This document shows positions 10,991 to 23,100 of a stretch of DNA of 64,000 nucleotides, piece after piece. The stretch is taken from positions 28,995,446-29,059,445 of the forward strand of contig NC_133899.1 of the NCBI RefSeq assembly GCF_964199755.1, in the 5' to 3' direction. Positions within the stretch are counted from its first letter, which is position 1; every line of letters begins with the position of its first letter. Source of the stretch: Larus michahellis. Its lineage: Eukaryota > Chordata > Aves > Charadriiformes > Laridae. The notes beneath the pieces were generated by a model that ran no database searches, was not told the origin of the DNA, and saw only the letters and a list, made by a program, of their open reading frames with translations. The translations under genes and the position numbers were made by a program.

Positions 10991-11689
10991 TGGCTAAGTG
11001 TTTTCAGAGTTCATGCACTGATGAGCAGGACAGCTTGGACAATATCTGAATTGCTAGCAACAGCAAACTGAGCAAGCTGCATGGACAGTGTAACACTGGT
11101 TCAGTAAATCCCCACTGCTTCAACTATTCCATCAAAAATGCCTTTTTATTTTTTTTTTTTTCTGCTCTCCCGCACTGCGGAAGCAGGACTGAGCTGTCAC
11201 CGTATGCCACCCTGATCCTGCAAATGGTTACCTTCATGAGTAGCAGCCCTCAGCCTCCCCCCTGGCGCCGCTGAAGTCAATGGGGCTATTTGTGCCAAGA
11301 AGCATCGAGGGGCTGGGGGCCACATCCGCATTGTGCGAGACAGGGTGACAGAAGAAAGGCTGTTCTTAACAGTGCTGCAGCATGATTTTCGTTTGTTATC
11401 TTTCTTACTTTTAACAATTTCCAGTGCTTTGTTAGGAATAAGTCACCTTGCCGAGGCTTTCATGGCCTTCCAGGCATTAGAACTTGCTGTTCACATGTCA
11501 CCCCTATATGTCACTGTACATACATACGGATGCGTTTTGTCTGTTCGGTTTTGTTTGTGTTACTAGACTGACTCAGCCATTACGAGGTTTCTAAGTTTCA
11601 CCTTCCACGCAAGTACATGAGAGCACAGTGAGCTCCCCGTGCCCTGCCCCAGCTGCTCACACGGCCGTTGCCGATCCTGTGTGCAGCTA

Positions 11690-11950
11690 TTGCATATATT
11701 TATTTAAGCGATGGCGGCAAGGCTCGGAGAAGACATGAAATGCCTGGGAGCATCACCAAAGTATCAGAAGACACAAAAAGCAGTGGAGCAGACTGACTCC
11801 TTGGTTACATTGCAAAGTAAAAGTAATTAATTAAATGCTTCACTCATTTCATCAATAGAATGGTATTCATTATTTGTTGCATAAATAAATGCTCTTTCCT
11901 TCAGCATTAGCTACTTGAGCTCTACATTGCATCTCGCTGTCAAATTTATG
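11690..11950. promoter_or_regulatory. candidate non-coding element with TAATTAATTAAATG
   Basis: An AT-rich stretch with AGTAATTAATTAAATGC, CATTCATTATTTG, GCATTAGC and TTACATTGCAAAG words. Closely spaced TAATTA homeodomain cores suggest an enhancer in the SIX6-SIX1 interval. Support is from motif content only. Confidence 0.28.
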
Positions 11951-13619
11951 CCAGATCCAAACACATTTTAAGATTAGTAGATAGGTTCCTGTTGCTTTCA
12001 CTGGCCATTAGATTGGTCTGGCTACAACAACCTGAAAGCACAATCTTTAATTTAATTGTCAAGACACTGAAAACTTTGTAACAAGCTGCAGAACAGAGTC
12101 TAAGAGAAATTTTTTTGCACCCTTGCAATTCTGCATCATAACTCCAGAAGAGGCTGTGCTGCCAGGCATTAAGAAAATCCATAGGGTACCTCACTGTCTT
12201 GGAGCTTGGTGAAATGGGCTACAGCTTTCCTACTGGATGTAGAAGGAATCTGTCTCGTGATGGGTATCAAAATGGATAGGACTTTAGCTACGTCAAAAAG
12301 AAAAGATGTTGACCTAGATTTCTCAGTTTGAGTGGCATATAAGTCGAATGAAAGCTAGCTGTCAAGCAGGAGTTTGGGAACCTTTTCCACTGCCAGCGTC
12401 TTCTTGAATGATGGAAGAAGTACACGCCCATGGGTGTTGTGTGGTCGTGTTCCCATCTCTCATTTCTGCATTAGAGAAATTTCAGGAACTGGTCTTAGAA
12501 AAATGAGCTACCTTAATTTTTTATCCTGCAAATGCTTGTTCCCAAGGAGAGTCCTTCACTCGGTGCAGCTCATACAAGTCAGGACCTATCCTGTCTGACT
12601 GGCATCTCCTAATGCCCCAGGATGAAAGCTCCGGGTTCCAAGGAAGTTGATGGACCTTTAGGTCAGGGATACACCAGATCAACAAAGCTCCTAGTAACAG
12701 TCATAAAATGCAGAAGTCTGTAAACTGGTGGCCGTATTGACATGATGGGTGAAACATGGCTTTTATGTCCAACACAGATGAAGCACGCAGACAGCCTGGT
12801 GTTAGACACACTCACAGAATGGCTGTGTCCCCGCCGCAGCCCCAGCTTACAGCCTCCCAGGCTCACAATGTGTCCCAGTGGCCTCTGCCACGCACCTCAG
12901 GGCACTGGGATCCCTGTGGCATGGAGACATGAGAGGTGCCAGACCCCAAAGCCAACAGGGATTGGGGCAAGTCTAAGGCACTTGAGGGAAGTGCTTGGCT
13001 GTTTTCATGGTGGATCCTCTGCCCTGCAGTGACTGCCCGTCGGCTCATGGCAAACCCTCCCTCGTCCGCATGCTCTTTGCTTTAGCATCATTTCGGCCCC
13101 CCTGGTCCCCTGCTTTCTGCTCTTCCTCTTCCCCAGCCCTCTCCCATCACCCACTGAGAGCCCCTCTCCCAGTATTTCTCCAGAGCTTACCTAATTTCCC
13201 CCCAGGCTCACAAAAAGACCTGGCGCCAACATGCTGCTGCCACACCGACCCCTCTGCTAATGCTCCAGACCTCCTTCACACCCCCTGCCTGCCCTCACCA
13301 GAGGTCAGCCTGACCTGACAGCAACAAAAGGAGATGCCAGGGAAGCACAGAAAATCATTGCGAGAGTGCAAGGCTCCCCCTCAGCTAGGGAATTCCTGAC
13401 CCAGAAGAGGATTTCGCTTCCATGAACCTCCCTTTGCACGGTGGAGACTGACCAACTGCAGCATCTCCTGTCTCAGCATACCTGAACGTGGTGCTTATCA
13501 CGTTCGGCACAATGGGTTCTTGTCTAGCTCATAGACACTCCGGTCGCACAAACAATTGTATCCTAACAGGTCGAGCTGTATTAGTTGCTGCAGCATTACC
13601 TGTCTGGAAGCTCTGCTGT

Positions 13620-13960
13620 GATCATCTTTTTTTGCATCATGCATAAGAAGACAAAAAACCAAACAAAAAAGCATTGTTTATCTCCTTCTGTAACAATTAC
13701 CCATCTCTTAGAATCATATAAACCCATGAATGTTTAAATGTTAATTCAAGATTTTCCCTCCTGAATTATTAACAATTAAATCAGTGATTGTTCTCAATAT
13801 GGATGTCTTCTTGATGCAAAATATACCAGCAAATACGAAGGCCGCCACACGTGGGAGGGATGCAGCGTTGATTAAAATGCATTACCCACAGAGTTTGTAA
13901 CTCACACTGGGCACACTCCATGGATCATGCATCTTAATTTTATGGGGTTTAGGGCTGCAG
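13620..13960. promoter_or_regulatory. candidate non-coding element with SOX-like words
   Basis: This AT-rich block contains three AACAAT/ATTGTT-type SOX words: GTAACAATTACC, TTAACAATTAAATC and GTGATTGTTC. It also has TAATTC and ATGCATAAG. A SOX plus homeodomain combination fits a neural or placodal enhancer. No coding potential is seen. This is inference without alignment. Confidence 0.3.
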
Positions 13961-13994
13961 ACAAAAGATTTAGCTACCTGGAGAAGAGCCTAAT

Positions 13995-14040
13995 AGCACT
14001 GAAAGAAATAGGGGTGCAGCACTGAAAGAAACAGGGGCAA
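13995..14040. repeat. 23-bp tandem duplication (two copies)
   Basis: Two adjacent 23-base units at 13995-14017 and 14018-14040 share the core AGCACTGAAAGAAA and differ at only a few positions. It looks like a recent local duplication. Confidence 0.9.
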
Positions 14041-15178
14041 TTTCAAAGGAAAAGAGAGATTCTCCTCATGAATTTTCAGTCTCTACACTCACTCTAAAGA
14101 AATACTCTGGTTTCTGTGCTGTATCTCTGTATCTGAATGGAGCATTTCCACACTGAATTGCCAGCAAAGTGGTGGGCAAGCGAGTGTGGGACTCCTCGGT
14201 CCATGTCGCGTGCAGAGCCTACCGAAGCCCTGAAGGTGGTCTTGGTGGGACAGCCGGCTAGACATGACGGGGAGCAAGAAGTAGAGGAGCCTGCCACTGC
14301 CTGGCATACAGACCCTGACAGGTGCTATACCACACTCAGATTTATTTGCACCCCCTTTTTTGTCCACAGTCCTCTGAGAGCCCCCCTGGGTGTGTGTGAG
14401 GGCAGAGGTTGGCGCCAACCCCCGTGTCCGTGTGGCTGATTTCAGATCCCAGAGCCAAGCGTGACCCTTCTCCAGCAGCAGACGAGTGGGTCCCCTGACA
14501 TACCTCTGGGACAAAAATGGGTAAATTCAGGCTGAGGAGAGGAGATGGTGCTGGAGCACACAAAAACCAGTCGGTGGGGACTGTCTCTTTACCTTTTGGG
14601 AAGGGGCAGGAGCCTGGATTAGGGTTAAACGGATTTGTGCTTGCAGGACCCTGGGCCTCTAATTGGGGTTTCTTTTAATTCCTGTAATCCTGGATAATTT
14701 GAAGCAGATGCTTCAAGATTACTGCCAGGCCCAAAGGTGACTGCAGGAAGAAAACAGTCCCCGCTCGGTGGGCAGTAGCACAGCAGGCTGCGGGTGTCCC
14801 TGTGCCTGGGGTCTTCTCCCCTTCCTGCTGCTCAGAGGGGCCACAGCACCAAGTGGGGATTGGCATCAGCCGGGTTTTGGCCCCGCACCAGGATCTGGGG
14901 GGACTCAAAGTCACCTTTGCTCTCCCAGCAGCCCGTGGGCACAGGGGAACAGAAACCATTCCCCAGGAGGCAGCTGATGGGAAAGACAAAACCATACGGA
15001 GTTGCCAGAGAGAATTTATTTTTCCTGCCTGCTCCTGAGGATGTGTGAAAATCCCCTGGGTGTTGGCAGAAACCCTCGCACCTGAAACCCCAACGCCGGG
15101 CTGCGAACGCGCCTCACTGGCCAGCCACGGCCTCAGCGGGTCCGGTGGGTCTCTCTGTATAACCCATCAAAGAACGAG

Positions 15179-15201
15179 TCTTCGATCACTGTCATCGAAG
15201 A
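15179..15201. repeat. 8-bp stem inverted repeat before CR1
   Basis: TCTTCGAT at 15179-15186 and ATCGAAGA at 15194-15201 are perfect complements separated by 7 bases. They sit immediately upstream of the CR1 copy. Functional meaning is unknown and chance is possible. Confidence 0.6.
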
Positions 15202-15209
15202 TAACAAAT

Positions 15210-15522
15210 TGAATGTTGATGGGGACAGACTTTTTAGTAGGGCCTGTAGTGACAGGAACAAAGGGTAATGGTTTTAAACTAAAGGAGGGTAGATTTTGAC
15301 TACATACAAGGAAGAATTTTTTTGCAATGAGGGTGGTGAAACACTGGCACAGGTTGCCCAGAGAGGTGGTAGATGCCCCATCCCTGGAAGCATTCAAGGT
15401 CAGGTTGGACAGGGCTCTGAGCAACCTGATGTAGTTGAAGATGTCCCTGGTCATTGCAGGGGTCTTGGACTAGATGGCCTTTAAAGGTCCCTTCCAACCC
15501 AAGCCATTCTGTGATTCTATGA
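15210..15522 (+). mobile_element. CR1 LINE, 5'-truncated 3' end
   Basis: This matches the well-known avian CR1 3' UTR organisation: ACTTTTTAGTAGGGCC, GGTAATGGTTTTAAAC, CACTGGCACAGGTTGCCC, a GGTCAGGTTGGACAGGGC stretch, then CTAGATGGCCTTTAAAGG and CCATTCTGTGATTCTATGA at the 3' end. The orientation is plus, with the octamer-like ATTCTATGA terminus near 15522. The copy is heavily 5' truncated and lacks ORF2, so it is not autonomous. The good match to the consensus indicates it is younger than the other CR1 pieces here. Target-site duplications were not resolved. Confidence 0.93.
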
Positions 15523-15559
15523 TAACCTGTTACGTACGGGCTTGGTCTTGGCTTAGCAC

Positions 15560-15597
15560 CATCCTGCAGCTCTTCTCCCATCCTGCAGCTTTTCTCT
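15560..15597. repeat. 19-bp tandem duplication (two copies)
   Basis: Two adjacent units beginning CATCCTGCAGCT lie at 15560-15578 and 15579-15597, with few differences. They lie 38 bases beyond the CR1 3' end. Confidence 0.85.
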
Positions 15598-16079
15598 ATG
15601 ACGCTGCTGGAGTTTGGCAGCCCCTGCCCGGCTTTTGCAGGAAAAACCCGGGGACCACATTGGCCAGAGAGACAGCAAGAGGCATGGGAGAGGAATGCAA
15701 AGAGTTTGATTCATGGGATAAGTGAAAATGAAGTGCCTCTATACCAACTCGGGGAATTCTGAGGATATCTCAAAAAAACCCCAGCCTATAACCACCTCTG
15801 CACAATGTAAAAATTAATTTCAGTTGATGCCCAAGAATACTTGGTGAAGTCTTTGGGTTTTGTTGGCCCAACAGGACTCTTTGCTGTCCACTCCAGCTAT
15901 TTCTTCCACTGTCTCTTTACAGCTCCAGGGAGGATGAGCTGTAACCTACCCTTGATCTTTGAGAAACAGTTGCCTAACCTGATACAAAATATTAGGAGCC
16001 TGGATCCGAAAGAAAACCTGTGTTCGTCTGTGGGTTCCAGCAATAATTTTGCAAATCTCTAATGCTGCAACTTGAAGCA

Positions 16080-16460
16080 GCCGTATAGACTAATATCTCT
16101 TCTCTGATCTTAAATATTTAACAAATACCATACAAAGATATGTAATATGTGCAATATTCATAGCCTGGGCGGCAGGCTGAAACACTTGGATTTGGCATGG
16201 GGTTATTTGAGGTTTTCCATTGAAGGCCAGTAGATTTCCGTTGCTTCTTTGTCATTGAACTTTGCCAACAATATTAAAAACATGTAACCGATAATTCGTA
16301 AGCCATTTGTGATAATATGATGGCCCAGAGGTGGTTGCAGTAAACAAAAGTGTATCTTAAATAGCTTAAACAAGATGTGGTGTACAGGCTGACTTGTATG
16401 AGACAGATTAACTACAATTATTAATAATTACAAGCCCCAAGCCAGGAAAGCAGTTAAGCA
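16080..16460. promoter_or_regulatory. candidate non-coding element, AT-rich
   Basis: This contains TTAAATATTTAAC, CGATAATTCG, GATAATATGATGG, GATTAACTACAATTATTA and AATAATTACAAG. The dense TAATTA/ATTATTA cores and the contrast with GC-richer flanks suggest an enhancer. Conservation is unverified. Confidence 0.28.
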
Positions 16461-19400
16461 CAATCTTATGCCCCATTGGCTTCCCAGGGCAGGCTCTCCA
16501 TCAACGCCTGGGAGACTTCAGCATGTGCCAGTGCTCAATGCCAGCCCAGGGTGCACAGGAACCAGGACCATGGTGCCAGGGCTGCAATCACCCTTTAGCA
16601 TGAAAGCAGCTGTGCAGGAGGATGGCAGCAATGCCTTCCTCACGGGATGAGTATTGCCTTCCTCCTTCGCTTGGAAAGGAAAAGAAGAGTTTATACGGTA
16701 ATGTTAACATTAAAGGTTTGGATAGATAAGCTTACAGCCTGGCAGTTTCATCGCTGCTTGACAAAGCCAGCTGCTTAGAGAGGCTTTGGGTCAGGCTATT
16801 TAAAGGCGCCGTTGATCCCCAGCCTACTCTCTGCACCTATGAGTCTCCTCAGCTGAAAAGGAGTGAGACCTCAGACCTGCTGAGCGTGGCAGGGAGAAAC
16901 GGGGTCCAGGCCACCCCGACTCCAGGAAAGCATGAACTTGTGAGCAAGGACCAAAGATGTACAGGGTGGCTTTGGCCACAAGGAGACACGGATGAGCTGA
17001 CTATGTCTGGCAGTGTCACGCTCCAGAGCTGTCTCGGTGTCAAGGCAGGGCTCACCTACCTGGCACCAAGCATCACCTCTTACAATACAGTGGTGACCGC
17101 ATGGATCAGCCACACAAATACCTGCCTTACCCATCCTGAGCCACACCAGGGCTGGGCCAGACGAGGTGGCGGCAGGGACAGGCAGAAGTAGCAGTGGTCC
17201 CTCTGCTTGGGCAGGGACCTCTGAAGGGAAGCCCATGGCCAGGGCAAGGGCAGAGGAGGAGCTGGAACTGTCGGGGCTTTTTTAGTTGTATTTTCTCCTA
17301 GACAGATATAACTGAAGCAAAGTTTGGGGGAAGGATCTGGGCTCCGGTTCCTACTTCAACCTGCCTCTACCCGGTTAAAGCTGCTTCCCTAAACCCAGCC
17401 CCTGACTCCTGCCCTGCATAGGAGTAAAAAGCTTGAATTTGAGATGGGGGCGGGTGTCCGCACAGATGCTGGGAACCCTCCAGCGGTCGCTCAGCCAAAA
17501 TCCAAGTCTTTGAAAGAAAAGCAAACTCCTGCCCGTGCGGGTCCGGGCGGAGCGGGCGGTGGTGCCGGTGGAGCAACAGCTCCACCGTGTGCGGAGACGG
17601 GAGCGCACCGGCCCTCCGGACCCGGAGAGCCTGAGGACAACGGCCGGGTTCAGCTGCCCCTGGTCACATTTGTGTCTTTATTTACTATTTAGTTTGTTGG
17701 TTTGTTGGTTTTTTTTTTTAAGTTAAAAAAAAAAAAAATAAAAATCAAACCGAGGAAGCCCTGCTGTTTCAAAGGGCATCTTCTTACCCGACTCTCAAGG
17801 AAGGATACATTCATTCCTGCACGGACAAGACAATGCTTAATATCGCCAGAATTACAGCCTGCTGCATTGCATCTTGTTAGAGCCTGCAGCAATTCTGCAT
17901 GGGCTTTTACCTTTTTTTATTTGCTTTTACCTGATGTTTGAATGCTTGCTGAGGAGCACAGACTCTCCCTTTTCTGCCTCTTCTGAAAGGATAAGGTCAC
18001 AGATTTGTCATTTTATTTTTTTTTTTGGTTTGACTTGCAATTTCTCCAAGGGCCACAATCATTCAACAGTCCTGCTGGAGTTTGCCTCTTGCCAAAACAG
18101 TCCAAACACAACAAGCCACAAAGTCCTTTTGTGCTCAGTCAAATATGCTTACTCCATGTCCGATCCCACCCTTTTGAAAGACTTCTCAGCTTGGTGCCAA
18201 GCATGGCCAGGTCAGTGCTCACCCAGGGCAGCCTCATGGTGCCGTAGGACCGGATTTCACATCCACAAATCTTAGCAGGAGCTCAGGCAAACGCTGCTGT
18301 CAGAGGGCAACCGCTCCAGCCGCAGCGCGCACTGCTGTGCCTGTGCGATGCTGGGGTATCACTCCCGCTTACGGCTGTGACAGGGCAGCGTTTGAGGCCA
18401 CCGCTCCTGCTGGGGTGGGACCAGCTCCGGGCACACCTCAGGGACAATGTTTGTGGGGCTGGCAAACCTCTCCTCCCAGACTGTTGGATAAAAACATCAG
18501 GCAGTGCTAGAGCCATATAAGAAGAAGAACCTCTGGTGCCAAACAGGCTGTGTTTGTTGTTCCTCCTTCCCTGGGGTTTCTCTCTGGCTTTGCTGTCCTG
18601 TGAAAGGCAAACCTAAACCTACCCCACCTGGATGCATCGGCCCCGGGTCAACCTATGGGGTTATTTCTTCCTAGTGTTTTTGGTAACTGCTGCCATTCCG
18701 CACACTGCTCCCCCCACCCCACCCACCCCCCAGCCCTGCCATCCCCTTGTTGCAGTTGTTTGTGGGGAAGGGTGTACATTTATTTCCTTAGTGATCTCTG
18801 GAGGTCTTTGCTGCCCGTGGCTGACCTTCTCTGATGAGGTCTGTTGGCCAAACATCCCTGCAGCCCCCAGGAAGGCAGTGGTGGGTGGCAGGGCTGAGGG
18901 CTGACCCATCCAGGCGAAATCCCTAACAAAAATCACATCACACAGGCTCTACTCTTTCTCCTCCCCAGACATGTCTCTGGCTACAGCTGATGCCGAAACT
19001 AGCCCAGGAAAGTCCTAAATCCTGTGGGATCTGAGCTCTGTAAGGGGAAGCCCAGGTCTTTTGATGCCACCTTGTGGAAACCTTGCTATCCTACCGTCAC
19101 CGGTACCAGCGTCACCTTGGGGACCGGGTTGTGGGCAGCTGGTTGGAGTGCTGATGCTGGGGAACATTTTGGGAAGGGATTGGGTGCAGCTGATCTCATT
19201 TAGGCTTAGCCGCACACAGGAAAGCTCTCCGGCGGGATGAGGACTATCCCAGCTGAGCAACCGGGTGAGAGGAGCGCAGGACCGTCCACTGGCTGTTGTC
19301 ATTACTTGTGTTGTCATCGCAGAGGTGGCAAGAGGCGACGTGAGGACTGTAAGCCTTATTTTAGATCAAATAATATACTCAGGAAAAAACAGATTGGCTG

Positions 19401-20159
19401 TCAGGCGTGTAAGTGCTCTGGCTTGTCCTCCCTGTACTCCTGGATCCTCTTGCGGCGAGTGGTGCGGCAAGAAACGCAGCTGTTCTCAAAAGGATAGAGA
19501 GACCTGGAGTGAAGCTTGAACAGGCTTTAGGCGTGCAAATCCGAAACTGCACTTCAAACCCTTGTAAGCTCAGCAGCCACTCAGCCAAGTCCAAATTCCT
19601 CACCACGCTCCTTGGAACAGAAAATCCTCTACATTTGCACCGCTGCGCATGCCTGCACCGGCCTGCGGTGAGTAACAACCTGCTGGCTCTCCCATAGGGA
19701 AGGGTTACCGAGTAATTCACCTTCGGATCCATGTCACCAGGAGTCCCCTCAGCATTTTAATGTATGGACAGGATCGAGGTTCTCATTAAATGCAATCACA
19801 GGTGCTTTCTGTTCATAAAAGCCAGCCCAAAGAGGACCTGTGCGTACGCACATCCACTGCAGCCCTAAGAGCTTCAAATGCTTTCCTCCCAGGAGAGCAT
19901 CCTTGGCACTAGGCTACAAGCTGAAGGATACTGGATTTATTCGAGGATAGGAGGGGAACATCTTCCCTCCTTTTGAACGTGGACAACAGCAAAATCAAGA
20001 ATTTTCCTCTACTGTTGGTTCACTGGGCTCATAGTTTACTGTCTCCAGTACACAAAGATTTTGGCTAACCTGCCAGCTAAGTTAGTGCCTGAGTGGCACC
20101 TCTGTGAAAGCCAGGCAGAGCTTTTCCCAGCCATCACCCAGCATCAGACATCCCCAGAT
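16461..20159. other. intergenic, no gene recognised
   Basis: Mixed-composition sequence with chance open frames only. It contains the A/T palindrome annotated separately at 17709-17738. No RNA gene, exon or transposon was recognised. Confidence 0.55.
17709..17738. repeat. poly(T)/poly(A) perfect palindrome
   Basis: Eleven T followed by AAGTT and then fourteen A form a perfect inverted repeat with 13-base arms (17709-17721 and 17723-17735) around a single central G. It could form a hairpin or cruciform, or reflect two mirrored homopolymer slippage tracts. Confidence 0.9.
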
Positions 20160-23100
20160 TAGAAAATTTGCACAATCTGTGCTTTAAATCTTGCTTTAAG
20201 ACTGTATACTCTAATGACAGGCAGCTCAGTATTTCAGCTCATATCAGTATCTTCTGATACCCGCCACAAGCACCTGTATGTGATTTTTAATTTGGGAAGT
20301 ATGGACAATGAACAAGTATATTTAAAATCTGAAAATAAATAGGAAAATGATGTATTGTGTTTTCCTGTATTTAACTTCATCTTCACCTTATGTTGACATG
20401 GTCTGGCTTACAGTTTAGAAACCACAGTAACTTCAAGAACAGCAAAAGCTGCAAATTAAATTACCATAAATCAGGTGCCCACGTTAAATACAGTCAGTGC
20501 GACCTGGCTGATTTACATTTGAGTTGTATTTCAGGATATCAGCTCTTTCAAGGTATTCTCGCAAACTTGTATTACCACCTGGGGTGCTTCGGAGGAGTAC
20601 AACCCACATAGGAAGTCAGCAGCAAAATAGCGCTTGTTTTCCAGATGCAGAACTGGAAACCCAGCAGCACGATCACTGCTTTGGGAGGGGAGATCCAGGG
20701 ACGCTGCTCTGCCATTTGCATGGTTGAAACAGGGATTTAGTGAGAGAATCAGGAAATATCTGCTAAATTCTGTCCTGTACCATGAACCTGCAACATGCTG
20801 GATACCAACAAGTGTGAAATCCCATGGAAGACATAACCAACGCCAAGCCAAAAGCTGTGAAAATGTGACCCTCTGAAAAGTCAGGCTAGGGTTTCTTTTT
20901 TAGCAGCAGTCGGTTTGCAGCTTAGTTTAAATGTTATCAGTTGAATATCCCTTGTTTTGTACAATTGGGATCACATTTGAAAAGGCACGGCATGCTCTCA
21001 TGCTTTCCTTGCCTTTAAAAACCCTTAGGATTGAACCACAAATGGTATTTTCACAGCTCCTCTGCCCAAGAGACCCCATAGACAGGTGATAATACAAGTT
21101 TCCTTCCCCGGTCTGATGGAAACGTGCCTGCATTCATAAATTTAAACATCTGGCTCCACTGCAAAGCAGGTCAGAGCTCATCTGTCAAAGAAGGATTTGT
21201 CAGAGATAAGGGGAACTGTATTTTCTCCCTCCTGTCTCATTTTTGCGGTGGCAAAATAAGAGCAGCCATTCCCTCCATAGGTGCTGGGAGGCGGTGGCTG
21301 TCCCCTGGGGGTGTAAATGTTCCCCTGCAGCAGAACTAAAATCTGACTGGCCCCTGGTTGGTGTGTCCCGCACAGTCACCTTTAACGTGATGCTCCTCCA
21401 ATTGGTCTGTGATGCCACATCAGGTCGCATCAGTCCCACCCAGCACTCAGACCTGCTGCCCTAAGCCTTGACAGGACAACGGGAAGTAGAGAACATGGGA
21501 GCAAGTCTATATATCAGTTGGTGCTGTGGGTGTTGTTGTGTGTTAGCAACTGCCCTGTGGGTAAGCTATTGCCCTGTGGTTTAGGTGCCATCAGGTATGA
21601 CCGTGGCCAACTCTTTGTTCACCAGCTCTGGGCTTCTCTCTCTTTAACCTGAGCATCATTCCAGGTGGGAAAAAAGGCTTTCCAAAAAAGTTTGTAACTA
21701 CAGAAAATGACAAGAGAACAGTTTCTTGAAACAACGTCGACTGGAAAGTCTCTCTCACAGCCTGCTCTGGAGGGCAAAGCCCTCAGGTCTGGGTGTAATG
21801 TCCGCAGCTCATCGGTGCAGTCCCTGGCACCTGGTCAATGCTGCAGCATCAGCCTGGCCACGTCCAGCCCCGCCAGCGCGTATCCTTCCTCCTGCTGTCA
21901 GCAGAGCGCCCCCGCTCTCTGAGGCGCAGCCCGTGGCACCGGCATGGGGTCTCCTGCCCAGAAAGCTGCAGCAAGAGCATTTCAGGCCATGTCATGGGAT
22001 GTCTCACCCAGCTGCACTGCCCACCCTAGGCAGCTTCCAGCCACCGGTGCTGCCCTGCACATTTGTACCCGTGCCCTGTGCTGGCAACAGGTCCCAGAAA
22101 CCCTTCAGAGACCTTCCAGCCTAAGGAAATACCCGAAGCACACACTCCAGCCCGGAGGTAGAACAGCAAAGCCACTGTTGCCTTCCAGGCCTGCCAAACC
22201 CACCAGTAATTAAAATAATTCCACTGCGGTCAGCAAAGGATGCTGCAGTTCCCAGCGCTGGCAGCCGGGAGCTGATTCAGGGGTAGGTGAGAGCATTGGG
22301 CTGAGCCCCCCTGGATGGGCACAGCAGTGAAACAGCCTGGACACCTGCAGAAGTGACTGCGCCGGCTGGCAGCCACTTCCCCTCCGAAAACAGACAGCCA
22401 GGAAAGGGCTAACGTCCACTCACTTTTGGGAAAGCCAACATTGTCCCCGCAAGGGCACTCCCAAGACAAGGGTCATCCAGCTTTGCGTCCCGGGGCTGGA
22501 GCCGGCACTGAGCTCGGGCAGGGTGGCAAGGGCGTTAACTCTGATTTGGAGCCAGAGGGGAACCTGAGCCAGTGTTTTGGCCCCAATTTACTGCAGAACT
22601 GTAGCAAACTGGCAGCAGTGAAGCAATCAGTTCCAGTCCCGGCTTTCCAGGAAGGGTTATCCCGGGAAAACCGGGGACATGGGGTGTGAACAATCCCAGG
22701 ATCTCAGCAAACAGCTACTGATGGAAGAAGAAATGGGGGAATGTCGAAAGGTACAGGGAAAGCATCAGCCATCAGATGGAATGGGCCAATAAGAAGCAAT
22801 AAATCCCCACCTTTCTCTTTACAATTAAGAGGGCTCAAAAGGAAAGTGGGGAGTTGAGACTAGGTGTAACTCCGTCCACCCCCCCATACCACAGATGGGA
22901 TGGGTTACCAGGCCCCCTTCCAGCACTGTCACTCCTCTTAGAGACGTCATTTGCTTTTTTCCAGAAGAGGCTGGCATTGCCTCGGTGCTGCCCACCAGAG
23001 CACAGCCCTCCTGTGCCTGCGGGAAAAGACAGCCCTGCCCCGTCACTCTCCCAGCCTCCACAAACATGGCTGGCACCAGGCTCCGGCAATTGCTGTATTT

